Source: Smittium culicis (Eukaryota > Kickxellomycota > Harpellomycetes > Harpellales > Legeriomycetaceae). Taken from it: 19,441 bases of DNA. Shown in pieces: positions 1-9,820 of the stretch (positions are counted from its first letter, which is position 1; each line of letters opens with the position of its first letter). The notes beneath the pieces were generated by a model that saw nothing but the letters and a program-made list of their open reading frames with translations, was not told where the DNA came from and did not search any database. Made by a program: the position numbers and the translations under genes. The stretch is from assembly GCA_001970855.1 (NCBI GenBank), contig LSSN01004224.1:1-19441 (forward strand). Reading direction: 5' to 3'.

Positions 1-982
1 AAAATATATCAGAAACTGAAAAAAAATAAAATATGATATAAATATGATCCTTTGTAAGGGACAAGTTAATGTTTAATCAATTTAGTCAAAGTAATGAAAA
101 ATACATATAATTTAATTAATATTAAAATATAATTAAGTGTTACCATTTTTATTAATATTTAGAAAGTTCAGACTTTAAATCCTATAAATGTGGAAGTGTA
201 GAACCGCCATAAGAATTCTCTTTGTATTCTGATTCTATAATTCTGATTTTTCTTGTATTTTCTGAAATTATTTTTTAAAATTTAATCTTATTGAACATAA
301 AAATGTTTTTTCAAACATAATATGAATAGTTAATGACCAAATAATGGCTGTTTTATTGAATTAATTTTATAATAATTTGCATAAAAAAATTCATATCATA
401 AAATTTGATATAAAATCAGAAAGTTATAAAAACCATCATAAACTGACTAAGAGGCGTCATCGAAAACTAGGAAAAGTTAAAGGGAAAATGGAAACAAGGC
501 TAAACTGAAGAATTTAGTATTTTTTTCCAAAATTTTTAATTTTTTTGGTCAATTTACTATTAATAAAATTTTATCTTTAAATAACCAAATAAACATTTTA
601 TACAAAATTTTAAACTTTTTATTGTTGTATTAAATTTTAATCAAACTATAATAAAAAATATACCCAATATCAACATGAGCCCTATCAGAATATGCTCAAA
701 AAAACCGAAATATTTTTCCTCAGTAGCTAAAACTTCTACATATATGGATAAAATATCTTAGATATCCTAATTGTATTCTAATTAAATTCATAAAAACTAA
801 ATTTGGAAAAGCATATATAGTAGCCGAAGGTACTTGCTATTCTTAATTTTTACCATTTACATAGAGTTTAATTGGATTGTGGTAGGCGGGAAATAATTTT
901 ATTTTACATTTTTATAGAATAATACATAGCCTTAATGTCTTTGACTAATTTTATTATTACATTTCATTTATGTAAAATAAAA
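1..982. other. AT-rich stretch without a recognisable gene
   Basis: No long open frame and no protein-like reading was found on either strand. Because the tyrosine-recombinase end of element A stops at 983, part of this stretch is expected to be the 3' untranslated and terminal-repeat sequence of that element, but no repeat partner could be matched by eye. A short minus-strand reading near 455-475 vaguely resembles an RNase H 'DDAS' motif, but it is too short to support a feature. Confidence 0.5.
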
Positions 983-1204
983 CTATTTAGCTTCAGAGAT
1001 TTTATTTCCTAAAACCAACTCAGTTAAATTGCTTTGTGATCTCCTCTTATGCCGATAGTAGGAGTCAAATATACCCTTTGATGATCAAAATCCCTGTTGA
1101 ATAACATCATCGAACGTGGAGACAGCTTTTATAGCAATATTTGATTTAAATACCCTTTAATTTGGTATTTTATGACCATTGATGATTAATACCAAGCCCA
1201 TTAG
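983..1204 (-). pseudogene. Element A tyrosine recombinase, catalytic C-terminus
   Basis: One frame runs from about 1204 to a TAG at 985-983 with only two internal stops. It contains INGHKIPN, then IAIKAVSTFDDVIQQGF, a stop, and SSKGIFDSYYRHKRRSQSNL. Tyrosine recombinases of retroelements end with 'HxIRxxAvSxAxxxGxxxxxIxxxGxWsSxxxFxxYY'. The His (codon 1174-1172), the G-(W)-S-S turn and the Tyr-Tyr nucleophile region are all present at the expected spacing. The stop sits where the conserved Trp belongs (TGG changed to a stop), and the Arg of H-x-x-R reads as Pro. The frame therefore covers the last part of box II with an inactivated catalytic site. The last TAG probably marks the original end of the protein. 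Confidence 0.6.
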
Positions 1205-1683
1205 CAAGTTAATGTTTTTTTCTGACTCTTTATACACCTATATTTTTGTCGTAGTTATTTAAACTGAGCACAAGACAATAAATGGATAAGTCGATATTTA
1301 CAAGGTTTAAATTTTCACGTAAATTTTTTGTGATACGCCATGTATATAATTATAAGTTTCTAAAAACATAAGAGTATATCAGAGTGCTCTTTTATATTTC
1401 AAACTTTTTGTATGATAGATCCTACTCGTTTCTCTTTTGGGCTGATAGCCACTAGTATTACATATTATTATTTACGATAGTTTTCTGGTTTTCAATTATT
1501 TCCGTATCACTTGTTCTCATGAAACTACAAATTTCCATTAACCAGTATAAATTTTGAGTAAGAATTCCAGGTTTTAATTATTCGTTGCTTCAACATGATT
1601 TAATTTTTTTCTACGACTGAATCAATATCATAATCTGGATTTTTATAGGATTTGACTTTTAATATTTTTATATCTTCAAAGTA

Positions 1684-1806
1684 TTACTTAAAAGTATTAT
1701 TTTTAGTTATAGCAGAAGGGTCATCAAATAAGTTGAGTACGGCTGGGCGGTATCCAGATATAATAGAGATGGCAAATTTTTATTCATCTCTTCCAAAATC
1801 TAAAAA
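1684..1806 (-). pseudogene. Element A tyrosine recombinase, N-terminal (core-binding) fragment
   Basis: A short frame ending at a TAA (1686-1684) reads KFAISIISGYRPAVLNLF and then DDPSAITKNNTFK. It resembles the 'iSsYRSAIsxxh...' SAM-like core-binding helix of DIRS/Ngaro recombinases, placed between the linker and the catalytic C-terminal segment. It is too short for an independent call; its position in the series is the main support. Confidence 0.35.
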
Positions 1807-2060
1807 GTTAGTGGATTAAATTGGTGATATAGTATCCTTATAAATACCTTTTTTAATACGCTAATCAAAAATTTTTGATTTCTCAAAGCTTTAGTTTTCC
1901 TTATTTACCATTTATTATTGAATATCTAGCATAATTTTTACAATTTTGTCTTCTAAACCTAATTCTTGATCCCTAAGCTGTTTATCTTACTATATTTTAG
2001 TTCCAAATCCTTGTTCTTTGCCATCACTGATTTTCTGCTAGTTTTTTATTGTATATTTTT

Positions 2061-2294
2061 TTAAGCTGAAATGTGTAGCGAATTTTTTATTTCCATCTGT
2101 ATTATATCCGGGTAACAAGTTGTAGAACTTAACCAAGAAGTTATCAGAGTCACTTCTGACCTCTCCTTGCGTAATTTTTGAGCAAAATTTTGTTTTAGAT
2201 TCGAATTTGGGAAATACCAAGATTTCTTCCACCTGTTCGAATCATGTGTTAGTGCATTCGTTGCAGAATCTGTTTTCAATGGTTTCCATATCAA
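2061..2294 (-). pseudogene. Element A linker between RNase H and tyrosine recombinase
   Basis: This is a stop-free frame of 77 codons with an internal ATG at 2294. It contains WYFPNSNLKQNFAQKLRKER and SEVTLITSWLSSTTCYPDI. In DIRS/Ngaro polyproteins a segment of the form 'yxFPPFnLIxxxLxKIxxExxxxxLIxPxWxxxxWfPxL' joins RNase H to the recombinase, and this reading follows it closely. Element B carries the equivalent at 9252-9043. The gap back to the RNase H stop (2829-2295) is longer than usual and very AT-rich, so there may be an internal insertion. A minus-strand piece TTIVEPYVDYLKTSVSGDII lies at 2820-2760. Confidence 0.55.
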
Positions 2295-2828
2295 GTAACT
2301 TTTAAACTTTTTTTTTCTGTATCAAGCATTTGTACATGATGAGGACCACATTTATTGTTGATATTTTGAGTTTTTTTTTCATTTTATAGCGTTATGGAAA
2401 ATACTGAATAATAGTAAAAAATAGAATGCTTTTCCTAATCCTTAAGCCTCACCAGAATACTATTAGAAATAAAAATAATCAAGAGAATGATTACAATTAT
2501 TTAATTGTGTTTAGTAACTCTCTTGAGAAATTTTTGTGAAAAATCGCTATTTGTAAAGAACGTACTGAATTTACCAATTATTATAAATGGTTGGTAAATT
2601 TTCGATACTGAAATCGTGAATATTTTTCGATTAAGTTTTACATAATTATTAGTTTAGTTTTTTTATAAATACCTTTTGAAACCTGTTTGTTTTACTTTAA
2701 TAAATATAAATTAAACCTTCGCACAGTTTTTAGGAGTTGATTAGTCTTATGAAATTTATATAATATCACCAGATACAGACGTTTTTAAATAATCAACATA
2801 GGGCTCAACAATAGTGGTCATTCCTTTT

Positions 2829-3190
2829 TTATTTTTTTAGTCGAAATAGAGAATCCGCTGAGTTCAGAATTAATTGAGAATAGCCCAGATGGAGCCTGAT
2901 TATTATTTTAACGCAGAGCATCCACAGTTTTTCTGATATTTTCAGGAGAGCTTTTGGCCATTTGCCTTCCATTTTATTTTGATATGAGATTGAAGTATTG
3001 TTTTCTTAGTCGAACATCAATCTTCCTCCAAATATCTGTGAAATTTTGAGCTCATTCATTACGGAAACCAAATCTTTTACTTTTATCAAAAGTTTTTTTT
3101 TTTCTTTTCTGGAGTTCAAATTTCCGAGTACTGCTGTTCCCTTATAGCTATACTTCGGTTATGATCTCTGGAGTCTATAAAAATCTTTAT
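2829..3190 (-). pseudogene. Element A RNase H domain, broken
   Basis: A minus-strand frame of about 120 codons with only two internal stops ends at a TAA at 2831-2829. It contains a basic segment, then GGRLMFD(stop)ENNTSIS, YQNKMEGKWPKALLKISEKL, and finally LILNSADSLFRL. This follows the retroelement RNase H pattern: 'i.tDNtt...y.nk.GG.....l..i...lw..c....i.l.......lNsAD.LSR'. The closing N-S-A-D-S-L-F-R is the usual N-x-A-D-x-L-S-R end of the domain in DIRS and related elements. The first catalytic Asp should lie in the eroded stretch just upstream, where a different frame reads EIKIFIDSRDHN. Confidence 0.65.
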
Positions 3191-3300
3191 TTCTTGAATT
3201 TCTGTAAGAATGCATTGAAAATTCAATTATTCAAGCGATTGTTCCATCACTCCAAATTATCTTCAACTGCCTTGGTAATTTCGATTAGCTTGCTCCAATT

Positions 3301-3660
3301 ATTTTTCTACTAGGAAATAATTCTTTAGTTCCAATGATTTTATTTTCATCATTATTTCTGGTAGAAGAGCTACCGCTATGGCAAGATTTTTTATTGAGTC
3401 TTTGCAGCAGTTCAATAATCGACTGCCTCTTTTCTGAGCTTCCTGTAATCGTATTTAGGGATCTATAAACTCGCCGCTTGTGAATTTATTTTCATTCCCA
3501 TTTGGGTAATTAAATGCGTTGGAATAAGAGTTTATTTTCCCAATTTTTTAGGGTAATTATTTTCATTAAAAATTTTTTCACTCAGAATGCATTATTTTCC
3601 GATTCATCCTTTTTTGATTCTAAAATGATATAATCTTCCTATTGAGCGCTGATAAAGATT
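3301..3660 (-). pseudogene. Element A reverse transcriptase fragment (palm/thumb part), broken
   Basis: A frame starting at 3660 gives 80 codons with a few stops and includes THLITQMGMKINSQAASL followed by IPKYDYRKLRKEA. This matches the segment after the RT catalytic aspartates in DIRS-type polymerases, where a '(L)G(F/M)xIN/DxxxxxxSLPxxK' strand is followed by a helix with L+xEA. A frameshift near 3417 leads into SIKNLAIAVALLPEIM, corresponding to the 'I+xLAxxxGxL' thumb helices before RNase H. The Y-x-D-D box should lie upstream (about 3700-3950), where the sequence is too eroded to read. Element B shows the same order of motifs. Confidence 0.55.
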
Positions 3661-4020
3661 TTTATCTATCTTTAATCTATAAAACTGGTCGCAGGAACTT
3701 TTTAAATACGAAAGGATTTAATTAAATAGCGAACTAATTCACTATGAATTCATAATTAAGGCCGTTTCAATTTGACTGTAAGCAATTTTTCTATATTTTT
3801 TATATCATTAAATGAAGAAATGAATCAAATATATATACTGGCCATCCAGTTCTTTCTATGAATTATCTTTCAGACTATATTCATTCTTTCCTTCTTTTAG
3901 TATATCTGATACAAATTCTAATTTATTGATCCTTAAGTACAGAACTGAGCAGAGTTCCCTAGTTTTTTCTGTATTGTAAAAATTTGAGATAAATAAACTC
4001 GTTTACTCCTGGAAACTTCA

Positions 4021-4310
4021 TCTATATCTCGTTTTTATAGTATTATCAAAAAAATTTCCTATTCCATCAGATTTTTTAGCGTACTGATGCCTCAAATTAA
4101 CTTTTATACGATTTAAGTCATCTAATGAATCTGGAGAGAGACTAGGAAACCCAATTTGATAATATTCCTGGTCATGTAGTCGTATTTCAGTCTCAAATAC
4201 GTCCTCTTAATGAGTCTAAAACTTCTACCTACTAGTGTCTCTTTCTGCGACTTCTCTGACCAAAATAGCGACCTCTATCTCTGCATTTATTATGACTGCT
4301 CTGGCTTTAT
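4021..4310 (-). pseudogene. Element A gag-end / RT N-terminal fragment
   Basis: One minus-strand frame runs from about 4310 to 4021, with three stops clustered near 4228-4207 and then 60 stop-free codons. The first part is Lys/Glu-rich (KPYKARAVIINAEIEVAILV). The second contains EYYQIGFPSLSPDSLDDLNR. At about 4030 the reading shifts frame and continues into a basic stretch with DIDEVSRSKRVYLSQIF. Its position between the gag-like frame and the recognisable RT suggests the end of Gag or the start of the polymerase polyprotein. No catalytic motif is visible here. Confidence 0.4.
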
Positions 4311-4675
4311 AAGGCTTTTCTTTCCTTGGCAAGCAAGTATTGTCCTCAGTTGGTGATTTTTAGGTGCGATATATTTTTATCTGTTTTTAAATGATTTTCG
4401 TCTATTTTTACTTTCGCGCTTTAATTCTTCGTATGACCCACAAATTCCTGAATTTCCTGAATTGATTAGAAGTGATATAAAATCAATTTGGGTTCTAGTA
4501 GTTGTTTTGAGCTGCAATTTAGTATCTGTGGAGATTTTTCATGAGTATTTGATGCATTATAGACGTTTTCCATAAGGATTTGAAAAAAAATTGTCGCAAA
4601 GTTTTGCAAAAAGCCCGCATAATATTTGAAAATTTGATTATTGTTTTTATATGAGACTTTGGGTCTTAACTTTTT

Positions 4676-5083
4676 CTACGTACAAAATATTCTGTATTTT
4701 AATGAGACATGAGATTCTGTATTGAATTTCAAAATTTTTTGTATCTTCAATTTTAGATTCTGGAGATAAGCCCATATTATTAAATGTGGGAAGGTCGTAA
4801 TCTTTATATCATTTTTTTGGGCACGCAACATAGAATATCATTCTCTCAAAGTCAGTGGTTGATTGAAATGAGTTTTAAATCTTTGGTAAAGCATTTTTTC
4901 ATTAGATGGAACCCTTTAAACGACATAACTAGCACACTTGATATCATAGATAATGATATCAACATCATTTGGACGTTGTGGAGATTGAAATTTTAGCTCA
5001 AGCTGAGAAAGGAAATCTAAGATTTATTTGGTTCAGTCTGATGAGTAACTATCGGAATTTTCATAGCTATCAATTTGTGACAT
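4676..5083 (-). pseudogene. Element A gag-like reading frame, broken
   Basis: An ATG at 5083-5081 opens a single frame of 136 codons that runs to a TAG at 4678-4676. The frame is interrupted by in-frame stops (TGA at 5035-5033, then TAA, TAA and TGA) but never loses register. It begins MSQIDSYENSDSYSSD, continues with a hydrophilic segment containing RPNDVDIIIYDIKCASYVV, and then a basic segment RVPSNEKMLYQRFKTHFNQP. This acidic or serine-rich start followed by an alpha-helical basic stretch, upstream of RT, suits a structural (Gag-like) protein, but no Gag family is recognised by motif. The start resembles that of element B's first frame (M-S, then an acidic stretch, then an I-x-D-L/F helix), supporting common ancestry. 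Confidence 0.55.
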
Positions 5084-6870
5084 ATATTATTAAATTGATG
5101 TCCCTAAAATTAGTATTTTATTTATTTGACTAAAATCGCTAGGTATTGTACTGTTATGATTTTATGGATAAGTGCCACTAGGCGTATATAAAGTTTATTA
5201 TTTAATAAGGATGACAATTGTTGTCAGATAATGTATAAAAAACTATGAGGAAACTAGGCTATTTATGCGTTTTGGTAAAACGTCAAAACAAAACTTAAAC
5301 AAAGATAATAAGTATTAACATTAATAGACTCCAAGGGCAATCATTAATAGAAAAAGCCAAGGCTAACTATTCGTTATTTAATATTTATTTTAAAAGTGGA
5401 AAATCCCCAACAGAAAAAGCCAAGGGTTAAGAGTAACCAATCATGACATGTACCTTGCGAAATAAAAAATCATAAACATTAGGAAAAATAATTACATTTT
5501 GTTACATAATAAAATTGTTTTTTTAAAATTATTTAGGTTAAAGTTAGGATAGTAAGAAATTTTATCATGTATAGAATTTGAAGCTTAAATTTTCGAATTA
5601 TTGATAAAAATGCTAACACATAATCTATTTTTAAATGAATGAAACTAATAAAAAAAATATCAAATAATCAAAAATTGAAAAGCTTAACTTCGAAATTTTG
5701 GGAATTTAAGCTTTCTTATATTTTGAGGAAATGTAATTTGGTTATGAAACCAAATCTCAGGGGTAATTAAAATTCAATTATAATTAGTCCATTATATCCT
5801 TTAATTAACAGAAGAATAAATAATTATTCTAAAAAATTTTCCAGAAATAGATATCAGATTTAAATGCTGATATAAATACACTTAAAATTTATTCGGGAAA
5901 GTATCGAATATTTCAATCCAACTAAAATCAAAAACTATATGGGAAACTGTAAACGGTGTTGAAGCTATATTAAATTCGTTTTTTTTTTTTGTTAAGATAT
6001 ATAGGTTAGACAATGATTACTGCTAAAACTGGAGAAAAAAACTGTAATCTTCAATATATAATTATAATTTTGAATTTTTAGAGTTTATTACTCTTATGTA
6101 TCAAAACTTTTGATGTTTCATGATCTCTAAAAATTAATAAATATCGAATCTCATAATCTTTAGAAACAGAAAATTTTATGTTTACCTTTTTTTGGAAGAA
6201 CAAATCTCAGACTGTAGCCTTTTTAAATTAAATTGGTTCTAAATTTACATAATAATTTTTTTTACGTAATCTTTATAAATGAAGAAATTTCCTATGTAAG
6301 TCTTTTCTAATTAAAAAATCAGGGATTGGATTTATGAGCATCTATTTATAAAATTAAAATTTTATTTTTAGCGAAAATGAAGTAAAATACATTTAGTGTA
6401 AAATAAGTATAGAAAATGCTACTTCCATTGTTAAAAATCTAGAAGAAAATTGTATTTACATAATCAAACTATCAAGGAATGTATTAAATAGCAATGTAAA
6501 TTTTAATTGTATTACATACTTACAAAATGCTAGTCAATTATTTATCATATGTAGAAAAGTTTTCCTTTTTACATAATTGTTATTAATTAATTTAAATTTC
6601 CTTTCTTGTTTACAATTTTATATAAATCTAAACTATTTTCCCGATATGGGATAAGGGGTATCTTTTTTATGGATTAAATTTATATTCCTTAATTAACTAA
6701 TAATCATAGCTATTTACAATATTTCCAGAAGAAAATACTAAAATAAACTACTCTAAATACTTTTACAAATCTAAATAAAAAAATAATAAAGTGAGAGCAT
6801 AAAAAACATCTCATAAATCGTTATTAGCGTAAATATTTCAAGGTGGAGATTTTTTAATAATAATTATTTA
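5084..6870. other. AT-rich intergenic DNA, probably including the 5' end of element A
   Basis: No gene is supported. The first few hundred bases lie directly upstream of the element A start and should contain its leader and terminal repeat. At 5180-5230 there is weak resemblance to the outer part of element B's terminal repeat (ATTATTTAATAAGGATGACA against ATTATTTATTAATTAAGATG) and a 6-bp-arm inverted repeat TGACAA-TTG-TTGTCA at 5212-5226. The remainder is AT-rich, with only isolated frames of under 30 codons. Confidence 0.5.
5349..5425 (+). repeat. Short direct repeat, two 14-bp copies
   Basis: AGAAAAAGCCAAGG occurs at 5349-5362 and again at 5412-5425. Both copies are preceded by AA-rich sequence and followed by more purine-rich bases. 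They lie 266-342 bp upstream of the element A start. Split direct repeats are a terminal feature of Ngaro/PAT-type elements, so this could be part of such an end, but no partner near the other end (about 700-980) was found. Confidence 0.35.
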
Positions 6871-7072
6871 GTACAACGAACTAGGGTAATAGAAAGAATT
6901 AAACTTTTTGAAAAGCATAGCCTTCGTAGGAAGGATTATTCTATAAATATGTATGAAACGAACAGGTGAAGAGATCGGTAAAGTAAAGCAAAAGTGGGCC
7001 AATGGTATGGGTAATATAAGGGGGATCTTCATTTGGAAGACATTAGATCGCCGATTGGTCCATTTCAAATGA
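6871..7072 (+). pseudogene. Unidentified coding relic (two overlapping frames)
   Basis: A frame from 6871 reads VQRTRVIERIKLFEKHSLRR and on to a TGA at 6967-6969. From an ATG at 6953 a second frame gives 39 residues ending at TGA 7070-7072, including EEIGKVKQKWANGMGNIRGI and WKTLDRRLVHF. Such charged, Trp- and Gly-containing sequence is unlike the surrounding AT-rich DNA. The two frames overlap as if one frameshift separated parts of one protein. The minus-strand frame over the same bases is Pro/Phe/Ile-rich and looks like an antisense shadow. I do not recognise the family. Confidence 0.35.
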
Positions 7073-7731
7073 TATTATGACAGAAATTAAAAAAAAAAAT
7101 ATAGATTGCACATCTGGTATTAATTCTAGTTGTGTATGTATAAAATTAAATATTTTTTTCATATCATTATACAGGATTTCTTATTCATATATCAAGGGTG
7201 GATTTGAGTTAAATTTATTTTTCGCAGTAAATTTAGCTGAACCAGAAGGATTATGATACTACATTCAGCTTTTCATAATATTTTAGGTGTAATTATTGAA
7301 TTAACAAACTAGATACCGTGAATTGTGTTAATTTTTTTTCTCGAAAATTAAGTGTTTTTAGACCTGTTTTTTTGTAAGATTAATATAGCAATAATTCGAG
7401 TAAAAGAATATTATACATGTGGAAGTGAATATATTTTCGACTAAAATTGCTTAAATTTAATAATTATTAGTCATTAAGTTTTTCTTTAATTAGTTGTACA
7501 ATAATTTTATAATATTTAAAATATTAATATGGTAGATTATTTCGAGGAACTTTATTTTATCCATTAGATTTTTCCTACTCACTATCTTCAGTTTAATTTT
7601 TCTACCCTATTAGAAATAAAAGCATAGGGTTAATTAATTGATATAGTCAGTAACTTTATTTAATGTAGATAGGCTTATAGAATCTAAATTAAATTTATTT
7701 TTTGAAGGATATAAACTAATATTATTTTAAT
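7073..7731. other. AT-rich spacer left of element B
   Basis: I see no gene, RNA or repeat of note. The stretch ends where the left inverted terminal repeat of element B begins. No clear target-site duplication could be matched with the other flank: TTTAAT on the left and CAATGATG on the right share only AAT(G). Confidence 0.5.
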
Positions 7732-7884
7732 GACGAATTCATATTAAGCGTTATCATCTTTAGTAAAAATTGACGAAAATTACGAGTAAAATAAAAATAA
7801 AAATAGAAATAAAAGGATTTTTTTTATTTTTTTAAATTCTATGGTACGAATATTAAATATAATTATAATCTTTTCGCAAAGGTA
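7732..7884 (+). repeat. Element B left terminal inverted repeat
   Basis: The outer 29 bases (GACGAATTC-A-TATTAAG-C and on through ATCATCTT) match the inverted right end with two mismatches. The middle is A/T-rich with a few indels, including a shared run of TAAAAATAAAAATA type. An inner island AAATTCTATGGTACG (7834-7848) is identical to the inverted complement at 11956-11942. The similarity fades after TTTTCGCAAAGGTA (7871-7884). Confidence 0.75.
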
Positions 7885-8888
7885 AAAATAAATTGAAATT
7901 GGGTGAGTCGATATTTGATATGAATCCATCATTAGTATATTATTTATTAGTCATCAAAGGCTAAATTAAATTTAGATTATATATCATTGGATGGATTCTT
8001 AATAAGTGGATCCATAGGCGTTATTACATGTGTAATTTATTACTGTAATTGTGCGTAAGATACGGTAATAACTTTCAAAATTTCATATTTTGACCATAAT
8101 TATTTAGCCACGATTGAATATGAGGCTATTCTTGAATATGTGCTACAATCGCACCAATAGCCATGGCTTTAGGGATAAGAGTTTTTTTTGGGTGGGGGGG
8201 GGGGATCAGGTCATTAGATTCGAAATAATGTGTATTATTATTATAAAAATAATTACAGATAAAGTCTTATCATGTTACTTGATAAATCTGAGTTGCCTTT
8301 ATACTTGCATAGTACTTTTTTTGGCTTGGGATGAAATTAATAAGTTTATTACACCTTAGATTTTTATTATTATAAGACTCTATAGAAAATAGTAGTTTAT
8401 CCATGTGGAAACTAATTTCAAAAATTCTGACGATCGATCGTTCTTAGCGTTTCATTTTGGAGCAATTATTACCTAATTTAATTTTATATCGCTCATTTTT
8501 GTTTTCGAGTCGCCTATATGTCTAATATAACTTGTACGAAAAAATCCATCAGACTACAAATAGTCAGAAGTTCTTACTTGTGAGATTATTTATATCAAAG
8601 CTATTTTTTTCTCTGATTTCCTTAAATTAATTTACAAACGGGGATAAATCAATTGAAGTTCTAAAAGATTTTGTAACACATGTTTCATATAGAGCTTTCA
8701 TCAAATTTTTATAGTGACACTATCACTTTTTAAATAGGGGGGTGAAAACAATTGAAATATAGCTTATTTGTACATCTTTATAGTATTTATGCTCAGCTTT
8801 GAATTTTATAAAATTACGCTAGGAAGTTCACCACACTTTTATCAGATATAGCAGTACATCTATAACTTTAGCTGTATTGCTACTATAC

Positions 8889-9008
8889 TTATGCTATATT
8901 TAGTAATGATTTTATCTTCTTATCACTGATGCTTGACTGTTTATAATGAGAGTTATTGCAGTGTTCGAGATACTTTTTTTCGTGAGAGCGCTCTACTGAC
9001 CCTAAATA
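8889..9008 (-). pseudogene. Element B tyrosine recombinase N-terminal fragment
   Basis: This is a stop-free stretch of 39 codons ending at TAA 8891-8889. It contains GSVERSHEKKYLEHCNNSHY, resembling the 'lSxsTxxxYxxxWxxFxxWC' opening helix of retroelement tyrosine recombinases. Weak pieces continue minus-ward to about 8400, including NNLTSKNF and TYRRLENKNERYKIKLGN, which sit about where the 'LTxKxxxLLaLxxxxRxseL' box-I region should be. The catalytic H-x-x-R and Tyr could not be located. Confidence 0.35.
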
Positions 9009-9042
9009 TCATCAGTTTCGGGTCTTTGTTGTTGGTGAGCAA

Positions 9043-9252
9043 TTAATTTCCGCCTTTCGGATCGGGTAATTCCTCGATTGCTTCCAGCACACAAGACTGT
9101 GATATTGAAAGCACACTCAATTCTGGAAACAGGACTGCTAATTTCCATTTTGAATTTATCAATGTCAGTGTCAGATGTTCCAGATGCATATTCTGAACCT
9201 CTTTTCCGATTAGATTAAAAAGATGGAAGTAATAAAAGTTACTTAATATCAA
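9043..9252 (-). pseudogene. Element B linker between RNase H and tyrosine recombinase
   Basis: A stop-free stretch of 69 codons reads NFYYFHLFNLIGKEVQNMHL and on through LTLINSKWKLAVLFPELSVL to EELPDPKGGN. It follows the DIRS/Ngaro linker pattern 'yxFPPFnLIgkvxxxMxxExxxxtLIxPxWxxxxWfPxLxxLs'. The plus-strand reading over the same bases gives a Ser/Asn-rich 'glycoprotein-like' sequence, judged to be antisense. Just upstream, another frame (9360-9250) reads TGSMISLQKPKKKIQKYYSW, which belongs to the same linker or to a frameshifted part of it. Confidence 0.6.
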
Positions 9253-9397
9253 CTATTCGTGTCTCAGAGCATTCTTTACTATATCTTGACTATCAGAATA
9301 CCAGCTGTAATATTTCTGTATCTTTTTTTTTGGTTTCTGAAGCGAAATCATACTTCCCGTGTCTCAAATTTAGCTTTGATAGCGCATAATTTTAGAT

Positions 9398-9733
9398 TTA
9401 AAATTCAGTCTGTGCAGTAATACGGCTTGGATCGTCCGCAGGATTCGTATCAAAAGAAACTTACGTGAGTTTTAGTTTGGTATTAGTGGGTAAAAAATTC
9501 TTAAATATATGCTATATAATTCCGAGCAATTCCGGTGAAGCCGTTCCACAGAATTTCTATAAGAATTCCAGGGTGTTTATATTACCGGAATATATAATCA
9601 CTAAAAGGCCAGCTACTTTTATCTTCAGTATGGAAATAGTGACTCCTAATAGTTCCTTGAAGTTTATGTGCAGCGTAGCCTCCTACTTGAACTATGAAAA
9701 GTAGCTGTTATTTCCAATGAAAATTCTCCACAT
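9398..9733 (-). pseudogene. Element B C-terminal half of RNase H
   Basis: A frame of about 110 codons, with five internal stops, runs from 9733 to TAA 9400-9398. It contains HINFKELLGVTISILKIK (9670 downward), IYSGNINTLEFL, KFCGTASPELLGII and SFDTNPADDPSR (NPADDPSR at 9445-9422). These match the RNase H signatures 'HINxKELLA', 'I.SDNtNtl.yl' and 'NPAD.PSR'. The S-D-N catalytic Asp reads as Gly. This is the clearest single piece of evidence that the region is a retroelement. Confidence 0.7.
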
Positions 9734-9820
9734 ATTGTCACTGTCAAGATTTGATTGGATTAATTTTGGTTAATTCGCTAATCTAAATTATCTAATAATT
9801 TTAGCTTATTTAATAGTATA

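Larger units (their letters stand above)
983..5083 (-). mobile_element. Element A: decayed tyrosine-recombinase retrotransposon (DIRS/Ngaro superfamily)
   Basis: Minus-strand reading, allowing for stops and frameshifts, gives a colinear series. It consists of a Gag-like start at 5083, RT pieces around 3660-3301, a retroelement RNase H at 3190-2829, the linker typical of this superfamily at 2294-2061, and tyrosine-recombinase pieces at 1806-1684 and 1204-983. The order Gag-RT-RNase H-recombinase with no DDE integrase is the hallmark of DIRS/Ngaro elements. All frames carry stops, so the copy is dead. The residues are charged and protein-like on the minus strand, whereas the plus strand gives Ser/Phe/Leu-rich antisense readings. 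The interval given is the coding core; the termini are not resolved. No methyltransferase domain was seen. Assignment to the superfamily is by motif recognition only. Confidence 0.72.

Noticed and set aside
120..170. Resemblance of AATTAAGTGTTACCATTTTT to element B's terminal repeat
   Set aside because: The match is short and in A/T-rich sequence, with no matching outer GACGAATTC, so it cannot be called a third repeat copy.
4784..4996. Plus-strand open frame of 70 codons
   Set aside because: It is antisense to element A's gag-like frame, which keeps register over 136 codons.
6868..7068. Minus-strand open frame of 66 codons
   Set aside because: Pro/Phe/Ile-rich shadow of the more protein-like plus-strand relic.
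8114..8359. Plus-strand open frame of 81 codons with a G-run-encoded Gly stretch
   Set aside because: Low-complexity and hydrophobic, no motif, inside the eroded 3' part of element B.
9465..9704. Plus-strand open frame of 79 codons that looks like a Ser/Asn-rich surface protein
   Set aside because: It is antisense to the RNase H reading (HINFKELL ... NPADDPSR). The Ser/Phe/Leu-rich composition is what the complement of a charged protein gives.
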